NCBI GenBank assembly: GCA_009801015.1
Contig: VHZZ01005513.1
Span: forward strand, 44,094-71,274
DNA: 27,181 bases
Origin: Silene noctiflora
Taxonomy: Eukaryota > Streptophyta > Magnoliopsida > Caryophyllales > Caryophyllaceae
Direction: 5' to 3'
Below the pieces are notes generated by a model. That model was not told the origin of the DNA. It searched no databases and worked only from the letters and a program-made list of their open reading frames with translations. Position 1 is the first letter of the stretch; each line of letters starts with the position of its first letter. This document shows positions 20,525-27,181 of the stretch, piece by piece. A program made the translations under genes and the position numbers.

Positions 20525-20664
20525 CTGAACCAAATTAACCAAAACCTTAAGGCGATGGTTGAGGTTGAGGTTGCCAGGATGCGAACTCGTGACCTCTGGT
20601 CACTCTGGCTCTAATACCATGATAGATGAACCAACTCAACCATAACCTTAAAGTGATGGTTGAG
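20525..20664 (+). repeat. tRNA-iMet-related SINE-like unit with duplicated tail
   Basis: The segment from 20574 reads ccaggatgcgaactcgtgacc, then ggctctaataccat (20607-20620). This resembles the T-arm and acceptor end of plant initiator-Met tRNA (GGCTCTGATACCA). About 39 bases are repeated on either side (20525-20564 and 20627-20664: 'tgaaccaa(a/c)t(t/c)aacca(a/t)aaccttaa(g/a)(g/t)(c/g)gatggttgagg', approximate). This text pattern is widespread in plant genomes as SINE-like DNA. It is not a functional tRNA gene. A PBS of an opposite-strand LTR element is the alternative reading. Confidence 0.45.
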
Positions 20665-20920
20665 GCCCAACTATTATAATTATTCATATTACGCTCCTAT
20701 TATAGTTATTCCTAATACAACTATCGTTTCGGCATTCTTACCAGAAATTTACACCCACAGGTAGGATATTCAATCAAAAACACAGAATTATTTTTGTCAA
20801 TCACTCAAGATGTTCCCGACAAATTGAAAAGAAAACAAGTGTTCCAATCCTTTGTCTTTATCCAAAAAAAAATAGAGAGAAAAAAAAAACTCTAACTTTG
20901 TTCAAGGTAGTGTCAAAATT

Positions 20921-21070
20921 CACTGGTGAGTTATGCAACTAAAAAAACTGGCGAGTTACACAACTGAAAAAAACTGTCGAGTTACGCACTGAAAAAAATG
21001 GCGAGTTACGCAGTGAAAATTGTCTGGCGAGTCTTATACGCAATGACAATTGTCTGACGAGTCCTATAGG
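20921..21070. repeat. Minisatellite of about 26 bp units (five to six copies)
   Basis: Units built on 'ctggcgagttacgcaactgaaaaaa' are repeated from 20921. The first four are about 25-27 bp. The last two have changed to 'gcgagtcttatacgcaatgacaattgt' type, as in a decaying array. The minus frame through it reads repeated short peptides but lacks a plausible gene context. Confidence 0.75.
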
Positions 21071-21210
21071 CACCCCTTGCCACCTTGTGAAGATGAGAAG
21101 TTTTATGAAAAGAATTGAATAAAATCGAAGATGAAGATTGAAGATTGAGGATTGCATTTTTTTTCTATTTTGTGCAAACTCATGGAAAATTTTCAAATTA
21201 CCATGAGTTT

Positions 21211-21420
21211 GAGGGGAAATGTTAGAGATATTGTCGAGATATCGACATATCTTTGTTAGAATAATATATTAGCATTATGAGATACAAATAATATATTTTA
21301 GAGTATGAGATATTTAGGTTATCTAATTTCCTAAGTTACGTAAGTCTCAATTTAATATATAAATGAATAAATGATGTATCTTGTTAACCCTTGAGACACA
21401 ACTCAATAATACAACTATCG
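21211..21420 (+). mobile_element. Copia-type 3' LTR remnant with polypurine tract
   Basis: A polypurine tract (gaggggaa, 21211-21218) runs into TGTTAGAGATATTG at 21220, the start of a copia-like LTR. Further on, 'caataatacaactatc' (about 21403-21418) resembles the end region of short copia LTRs. There is no recognisable RNase H upstream, so it is a truncated remnant. The right end is uncertain because it runs into L1 DNA. Confidence 0.5.
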
Positions 21421-21950
21421 TTTATGAACATCTTCTCCCTCCTTGTGAAACTTGTCACCATATCATCCGCGAAGAATAAATTTGTAATACATGAACACGA
21501 TGCACTAGTTTTGATGGGTTTCCATCGACCCACTCTAGCTTCCATATCAATCGTTGTTGGAAGTTTTTCGAGGCACATAACAAAGAGATAATAGGATGAA
21601 TGAATCCCTGTCGCACACCTCGGGATGGAATAAAACACTCGGAGTGCTCGCCGTTCCATAGTACCCACATTCTTGACACAGTGATACACTCCACAATGGT
21701 ATCAATAAGGAGAATAAGGAAATTAATATCAGATAAGGTGTCCCGTATAAAACTCCATTTGAGACGATCGAATGCCTTTTTCTAAATCTATTTGAAAGCC
21801 ATATAACCGGTTCTACCTTTCTGCACATAGTACGAATCATTTCTTGAAATATAACAATGCTATCAGTGATTTGTCGACTCAGCACAAAATCTCTTTGACT
21901 CGATTAATTATTTGTTATCTGTACGAAAATCCTATCTAAAATGCTCTTGT
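21384..21950 (-). pseudogene. L1-type LINE reverse transcriptase fragment, frameshifted
   Basis: Three overlapping minus-strand frames together spell a plant L1 RT core. They show SRQITDSIVIFQEM (about 21840-21885), then PSRGVRQG (about 21605-21630), then LCxEKL...GRWKPIK, and the catalytic FFADDM (about 21455-21475). The switches between frames and an in-frame stop near 21905 show it is dead. Endonuclease and the 3' end are missing. 5' truncation is usual for L1, but here both ends are gone. Confidence 0.85.
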
Positions 21951-22205
21951 CTGGTCAAAATTAAAGAAGAATTAAAGGGATGAAGGTGTGTTAGAAATCA
22001 GAGTACCCCTGCCATTTCTCACCTGCTATTTGCTGAATTGAGATAGTTGTTTCATGTTTGTGACACAAAATCGGAATAAGCATTCTTTTTTTTCCAAATA
22101 AGATCAGATCCATTTATCAGCAAAAAACAAATTCAGCTACAAACATGGCCAATAGGGCAATAGGCATAAAAACCCGTTCGAACAATATGAATGGCTCCAT
22201 AGGTA

Positions 22206-22439
22206 TCATCCAGAGACGAGCTTAACAACAATGGTGATGATGTTCAACATAATCAACGGTATCCTCATATATTGTGCCGCATAAATAAGACCTACAAGCT
22301 GCTGCTTAAGTGACTGTCGTCTGCCGGCAGAGGCCTCGGTAAAACTTAGTCCCTTGGGAGCAAGAAACCGGTCCTCGTTCAGTATCGCCAATGCATTAGC
22401 CAACAGCAGGAACCCTTCTAGAAGCGTCCACAAACCCAT
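22206..22439 (-). CDS. Yos1 / IER3IP1-like ER-Golgi transport protein
   Basis: A 77-residue protein in one coding exon. Yos1 (yeast) and IER3IP1 (human) are small membrane proteins of the early secretory pathway; Yos1 works with Yip1-Yif1 in COPII vesicle traffic. The sequence shows an N-terminal hydrophobic segment (WTLLEGFLLLANALAIL, 4-20), the family's NEDRFL motif just after it, a central basic stretch (GRRQSLKQQL), then YMRIPLIMLN and a C-terminal hydrophobic segment. The length equals the family norm. The ATG follows a splice acceptor by 3 bases (tttgcag|TGAATG), so the leader is spliced. It lies about 3.4 kb upstream of PIG-U on the same strand; both act at the ER, but proximity need not mean co-regulation. 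Confidence 0.93.
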   Translation of the reverse strand: MGLWTLLEGFLLLANALAILNEDRFLAPKGLSFTEASAGRRQSLKQQLVGLIYAAQYMRIPLIMLNIITIVVKLVSG

Positions 22440-22442
22440 TCA

Positions 22443-23673
22443 CTGCAAAACCAGACCACCTCAATTTCATCATTCTCAACGTTTTATTTCACTAACTATA
22501 CTGCTAGAAGTACCACGTTAGCTAGTGAGATATCAATCCTTGTATGTTTCTCGTATTACAAGACTAATGTGTGAGTGAGATATATTCGACTCGCTACTGG
22601 TTCATCTGATATACGAATGTCATCTGCTCACTCCAACCTCCTCAGTTTGATAAGGTGAGCTTCCTACTTTCCTAGACTACTTAAGTGATGAGTGATGAGG
22701 GCATAATTGGTTACAGAGTTATGAAACCATTAGCTGACAGTTAATGTTAAATGATCGATGTGTGATTTATGTAGAAACTGGTTTCCTCCACCTTTTGAGC
22801 GGTGCACCAGCCATGGCTACAACATGATTAGAGTACAATGTTCTATTCAATCTCTCTATACAATCTTGTAACTACAACTTTCTATTTGAGCTCTATACTA
22901 CTCCGTATCTCTTACTATCCTTACCCTATAGCTCTCACTGCTCTTTCCCTGTAATAAGTCGATTTAACTTACTCACCAAAGCAAAGCAGGAAATCTCCCA
23001 TTCACAACAAAAACCAAATCATATAATTCAGGCATTACAAAGGATTAATTTCAGAGGGTGAGTGAAGATACCACAAGACCAAGCAGCATGACTGCACGAG
23101 CATATAACATGATATCCAACACTAGACCAGCGGATACTAATGGATCGAAGAAACAAGAGACTCCCCCCAAAATCTATGAGGGGAATGTGCTATTTGGTTA
23201 ACCCTCACCGATGAACACAAATGTCTTTTGTTCGTCCTAAACTCCTAACCACCTCAGGTAAGGCGAGCTTCCTAGATTAATACACTGACGAGTGATGGCT
23301 GAATAGTCCACAGACCCGATAGATTGGGTGCTCAGTTATGGAACCAGAATTGGTTCCTGAATCTATGTTTCGTAAGCCAAAAATGACAGGAAGTGAATTC
23401 AATCAGCTCAGAGCGGTAAAACATCAAATATTATTGTCAAATGCAGCAATGCTCAAACTGAAAAACTATCAATTATACAAAATTTCTTCGCCGTCACAAG
23501 CAAGACAATCTGATCGGTCTAAGCTTAAAAGACGGGTCAAATCCATATCACTCCAACTTTGATTCAAACATTAAAATATAAATATTTACAATTATAGAAA
23601 GACAAATCAACTTTAATTGAAAATTAAGCAACGAAAATAAAAAAAAAAGAAAAGGAAGAATACGAAATATTAC
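22443..23673 (-). other. 5'UTR intron of the Yos1-like gene
   Basis: Predicted donor CAAG|GTAATA at 23674/23673 and acceptor TTGCAG|TGA at 22443/22442. The leader exon would run from about 23674 to an unmapped start near 23800. The 1231-bp intron holds two diverged copies of a segment of about 130 bp (about 22640-22735 and 23255-23360, sharing 'gcgagcttccta'-type, 'gagtgatg' and 'cagttatg(g/a)aacca' text). Transcript data are needed to confirm it. Confidence 0.55.
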
Positions 23674-24044
23674 CTTGATAGAAAGACGATTAGTGCGGTG
23701 GAACTGAGAAAATTACAAGGGGATGTTCAATTGTTCATGTACTCGGTTGTTTGGAGGAATTGAAGGGATTCGGTCTGTTTGTTGTACAGGAATTGGAGGG
23801 ATTGGGTCACAAATCGTATACACACGGTTTTGATTTTGCCTGATCTGGACACGGACCTGAACCCAATATGATTTTTTTTAGCAAAGTTGTTCTTTTATAT
23901 ACGAATTTACTTATTTATGAACTTTTTTTCACAAGTTTCCATCATCTACTCTTCTAAAAAAAATTCTCTCTTTTCCCCTCTTTTTTTCTTCCTCTTTATT
24001 GTATTAATTTAATAACTTCACATAATTCGAGTGATATTTTATAG

Positions 24045-24320
24045 GAATGGATGGCACCAAAGGGGAGGGCAGGTGGCGGAGATGTGAAGGGAGGGGTAAT
24101 GGGCGACATTCTGGTAGTCGAGGAGGGATGTTGGTCGGCGAGCAGTGGCGGCAGACAAGGGGTAATGCGGTAAGGAAGGGGTAGTGCGAGAGGTGGGTTG
24201 GACTCGGCAGAGGGGAAGGGACAGTGATGTGGAGGAGGAGGTAGGGCAACGGTGATGACACGACGATGGTAGGGGTGGGGATTAGGCGGTGGCGGTAGGT
24301 AGGGGAGGAAGTTGAAATGA
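24045..24320. other. G-rich, purine-skewed segment
   Basis: The plus strand is strongly G-skewed (ggggagggcaggtgg, gaagggaggggtaatggg, gaggaggaggtaggg, ggtaggggtgggg) in otherwise AT-rich DNA. Several closely spaced G-runs could form G-quadruplexes. The minus frame through it is a Pro/Leu/Ser low-complexity translation with no domain. Confidence 0.5.
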
Positions 24321-24442
24321 GATTAGAAATGAGAACGAATTTGAAAGAATAGTGTTAAAATGGGATGGGTAAAAATGTAAAATGCGTCGATGAATAAGTA
24401 TAACCTTTTTTTTAAAGAATGAATTAACAATTATTCTTTTTA

Positions 24443-25620
24443 AGTACCACCTTTTAAAAAAAACTCATATTGAGACATGAGTTTAAACATCCCGATTTTT
24501 TCACTTTTCATTCATTTCATATTCAACAACATTCAAACTCAAATTTTAACCCTAAAATCTACCCCAAATTTATTTCAATTGAATCAATCCTAATTTGTGG
24601 GTGATTGAAGATTGCTTGATAGCTGTAAGTTTTCTACACTAATAATCATGTTTATAGTATAATTTTCGAAACAATGTTGGTTGCAAAGTAGCACAAACAC
24701 TTCTCTTAATTAGTCGTCCCGTGTCCGACACTGTGTCGGACACACGCCTAAACGTGTCGAACACCTATAAAGTCGTGTCTAACATTCTAATTTTATTCGG
24801 GCACGTGTCCGACGCGTGTCCATGGTATTTGGGCACGTGTCCGACGCGTGTCCTTGATATTTGGACATAATTTGGGATGAATGATGTTCTTTAGACGAAA
24901 AATGAGATGTCGGAAGAGATTGATTAGAATATGAGTTTGGGTGGGAAATAAAAACGAGTTATAATCAAGGCTAAATTTTACCTTCACGTATTTAAATTTA
25001 ATATTAAATACTTTCACGAAAATAAAATCGAACGTTTATAATAGTGTGTCCTGTGTCCTAAATTTCATGGGATGTCGTGTCACGTGTCCGCGTCCGTTTT
25101 GGTGCTACCTAGGTTGATTGTGAATCCTTAAATAATAAATATAGTAAATTTGTATAAATTGCGAATCATTTTTGTTTAACCCTAATTTATTGGTTCATAA
25201 CTCTAATTTGTGTGTTTAAACACTAATTTATGGGGTTTTTCCGCCAAATTTCTGGGTTGTTACTTGTTAGCCTTAATTTCTGTTTCAAACCCCCAATTAT
25301 GGGTTCAAAATCCAAATTTATTGGTTCATAACCCTTTATTGGTTCAATTACTAGAAAAAAAAAAGATGAAGAATCTTGCCTTAATTGATGAAAAATGTAA
25401 GAGGAGAGGAGACTTGAAGTGGATGAATGAATTGAAGAGTATAAGGAGAGATAAAACCTCGAGTATATAAAAACATAAATAAGGGCAATTTCGGGATAAA
25501 TTTAGGCTTTAAAATAAAAAATTTGAATTCTAACAGAATATGTCACCAGAAAATAAAAATGGGTGCAATTGAAAAAGTTTTATAAAAGAGAGTTTTTGTT
25601 TTTTAGAAAAGTGGTATTCA
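24443..25620. mobile_element. Candidate large TIR element (possibly MULE-like)
   Basis: The left end taccaccttttaaaaaaaactc (about 24445-24467) and the right end in reverse complement taccacttttctaaaaaacaaaaactc (about 25615-25589) match with small gaps. The interior is non-coding, with repeated 'ggttcataac(c/t)ctaattt' phrases (25190-25345) and a nested repeat (24688-25108). Flanking duplicates were not convincing, so the superfamily is a guess. Confidence 0.35.
24688..25108. mobile_element. Nested element with GTAGCAC termini and cgtgtcc repeats
   Basis: Left GTAGCACAAACAC and right in reverse complement GTAGCACCAAAAC form short inverted termini. The interior carries several copies of gtgtccgac-type words, including gggcacgtgtccgacgcgtgtcc at 24798-24821 and again at 24831-24853. 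'ggttg' occurs a few bases outside on both sides but a clean target duplicate was not established. Confidence 0.45.
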
Positions 25621-25891
25621 CTCTTTCTAAGATCGCATCGCATCCACGAAAATTCGTATAACAAAAACCTTATCATTTGCCTCTTTCTGTCGGAGGGCAA
25701 CAGATTTGGGCTTAGGACCTTAATTGTAATTAAGTCCTTAATTGAAAAGTAATTGATAATTAACTCATTTTATCCCCTTTACAAATTCTACCACATTTAC
25801 TCACTTGGTTTTAACTCATTTTATCCCCCATACAAATTCTACCATGTTTACTCACTTGGTTGACATTGATTATCATAACTTTTTGGTTTTT
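25621..25891. repeat. Spacer with a direct duplication of about 52 bp
   Basis: 'ttaactcattttatccccttta...actcacttggtt' occurs at about 25761-25810 and again at 25811-25862 with few differences. No coding was seen. Confidence 0.6.
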
Positions 25892-26185
25892 TGTTGGTAA
25901 ATATGAGGGGAGAACCTCGAAAGTAGCTAGCTATTAAGCGAGAGATAGCCTTTTTGTTGGTAAATATGAGGGGAGAACCCCGATCGTACCTTTTTGTGAA
26001 AGACGGGATGTATTAGGGTAAGGTAAGAGGGAATGATAATTCCCGGACTTTAATTACATTTAATCGAGACCGATCCATCACGCTGTCGTCTTTAATATTA
26101 AAGTCTCGTAATATTTAATATGAGTTTAACTTGTATTTAAACCCGAAACACTTAGGNCACTCGAATATTATTAAATATTCTAACA
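25892..26185 (-). repeat. LTR of a minus-strand copia element
   Basis: On the minus strand the LTR starts TGTTAGAATATT at 26185, right after a polypurine tract (agtgggagaa, about 26186-26195). It runs left to a probable CA end at 25892. A phrase of about 32 bp (ttgttggtaaatatgagggg...) is duplicated within it (25891 and 25954), so the end could instead be 25955. An ambiguous base (n) occurs at 26157. Confidence 0.65.
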
Positions 26186-26529
26186 TTCTCCCACTTGGCC
26201 TTTGTGTTGACTTGATGGTTCAATAACTATCATGTGCACTTTAATGTTAAGCTCACTAACTTTTTTTATCCTTAATCGAATTAGAACTAATTGGATCATG
26301 GCGGTCACACATCATTTATATCGACATGATTTCTTCCACGTATCACAAACCAATTCTAAATTTAAGTCACCTTTAATTTGAGAAGAACATTAATTTTCAC
26401 AATAAGTCACATGTAATCTAATAACTGTATGTATACATATACTATAATGATTAACATGTCTGTTATAACAGAAACAATACAATAAGTGAATTCTAGATGT
26501 CATATTTATTACAAGCATATTAAATTTAC

Positions 26530-27054
26530 AATAGCAAGGCCTTTGATACAACACCCATGCGTTCTACATGGCCAATGAACACCTTGGGTGGTAATCCCTT
26601 AGTTAATGGATATGCTACCATCTTATCCGTTCTTATATGCTCAAATGACACTTTTTGCTTTTGTACCTCTCCTTGACCGATAAGAACTTTAATTTCATGT
26701 GCTTAGCACCCTTGGAGTATGTATCGTTCTTACAGAAGAAGACGGCTGTAGAATTATCACAATAAATTCTCGCGGCTTGGCTATACTATCGACAATCCCA
26801 AGTCCCAAGATAAAGTTTCGCAACCACAATGCATGAATAGTGGCCTCAAAGCATGCCACAAATTCGGCTTCCATAGTAGAAGTAGCAATGACAGACTGCT
26901 TCCCAATTTTCCATGATATTGCCCCTTCAACTAAAAGGAACACTTAACCAAATGTCGATTTTCTACTATCAACACATCCGGCATAGTCTAAATCTGAATA
27001 ACTAATCACCTCAAGATTATCGGATCTCCTATAAGTAATTTTGAGCTCCTTAGT
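26530..27054 (-). pseudogene. Copia RNase H fragment, decayed (minus strand)
   Basis: Minus-strand frames give the copia RNase H and C-terminus. YSDLDYAGCVDSRKSTFG (about 26955-27005) ends in a stop where tyrosine is usual. SWKIGKQSVIATSTMEAEFV (about 26855-26915) follows. A frameshift near 26775 then moves the catalytic IYCDN-type text to another frame, and PLTKGLPPKVFIGHVERMG (about 26545-26605) is near the end. Reverse transcriptase is missing because the fragment is cut at 27055. The 3' tail runs into a polypurine tract and LTR on its left. Confidence 0.9.
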
Positions 27055-27181
27055 TGTAATACCCGCCCCGTTAGGACCCTTTGACTACCGTTGACTGACC
27101 TTGGTTGTGTGTCCTGAAACCTTGTAAGTCCTTCGTTGCTAGTGTCGTGGAGTGATAACTCGATCTAGCGGAGGCCACTCG
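27055..27181 (+). mobile_element. Start of another LTR-like element inserted in the copia fragment
   Basis: Copia similarity stops exactly where TGTAATACCCGCCCCG begins, a typical start of plant Gypsy-type LTRs. Only about 127 bp lie in the window, so its other end and coding region cannot be seen and the class is inferred. Confidence 0.4.

Noticed and set aside
20574..20620. Functional tRNA gene
   Set aside because: Only the T-arm and acceptor half resembles initiator-Met tRNA. The anticodon and D arms are missing.
20921..21070. CRISPR-like array
   Set aside because: Units are contiguous and diverging without unique spacers, in a plant genome. It is a minisatellite.
20939..21196. Repeat-containing 85-residue minus-strand protein
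   Set aside because: It is the translation of the minisatellite and adjoining AT-rich DNA, with no conserved unit-length frame or promoter.
24004..24261. Proline-rich 85-residue minus-strand protein
   Set aside because: It is the translation of a G-skewed low-complexity stretch and shows no domain or gene context.

Overview
The window is nuclear DNA of a flowering plant, almost certainly a eudicot. It is AT-rich, its genes carry small exons and GT-AG introns, and it is dense in plant transposon families: Ty1/copia, L1 LINE, hAT, Harbinger-like and Stowaway-like MITEs, and Helitrons. The small two-exon protein at 5.7-6.3 kb looks like the jasmonate-induced-protein-like genes that are abundant in Caryophyllales. 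That is only a weak hint to the lineage.

Three genes look intact, and all are on the minus strand. (1) At 5656-6270 (transcript to about 6785) is a two-coding-exon gene for a 168-residue protein, tentatively jasmonate-induced-protein-like, with a TATA box and a 5'UTR intron. (2) At 10260-18769 is a complete 14-coding-exon PIG-U gene, the GPI transamidase subunit of the ER. I could follow splice phase through all 14 exons (1425 nt, 474 residues). One intron is GC-AG, and the introns host a Helitron, a hAT element and a Stowaway-like MITE. (3) At 22206-22439 is a Yos1/IER3IP1-like ER-Golgi transport protein of 77 residues, with a leader exon about 1.2 kb upstream.

The main structural discovery is an old tandem segmental duplication. 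The block [promoter of the small gene - spacer - 3' end of PIG-U] occurs twice in the same order and orientation, at about 1978-4366 and about 6757-10750. The left copy holds only the last PIG-U exon, with a damaged splice acceptor, plus flanking intron and 3' DNA. Its copy of the small-gene promoter is cut from any gene body by a copia retrotransposon whose 3' LTR ends about 65 bp downstream of the duplicated TATA box. The spacers of the two copies have since collected different transposons, so each copy partly serves as an empty-site reference for the other.

Layout: 1-1974 decayed copia 3' half and LTR; 1978-4366 duplicated block A with a hAT MITE; 4440-5360 dispersed LTR-like repeat; 5560-6820 small gene; 6757-10750 duplicated block B with two related palindromic MITEs, a hAT-like end, a Helitron and a TIR element; 10260-18769 PIG-U; 19060-20045 second copy of the LTR-like repeat with a nested Harbinger-like MITE; 20525-21070 SINE-like unit and minisatellite; 21211-21950 LTR end and L1 reverse transcriptase fragment; 22206-23800 Yos1-like gene; 24045-25620 G-rich segment and nested TIR elements; 25892-27054 minus-strand copia fragment, cut at 27055 by the start of another LTR-like element. 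I found no CRISPR array, rRNA or intact tRNA gene, and no wholly new coding system.
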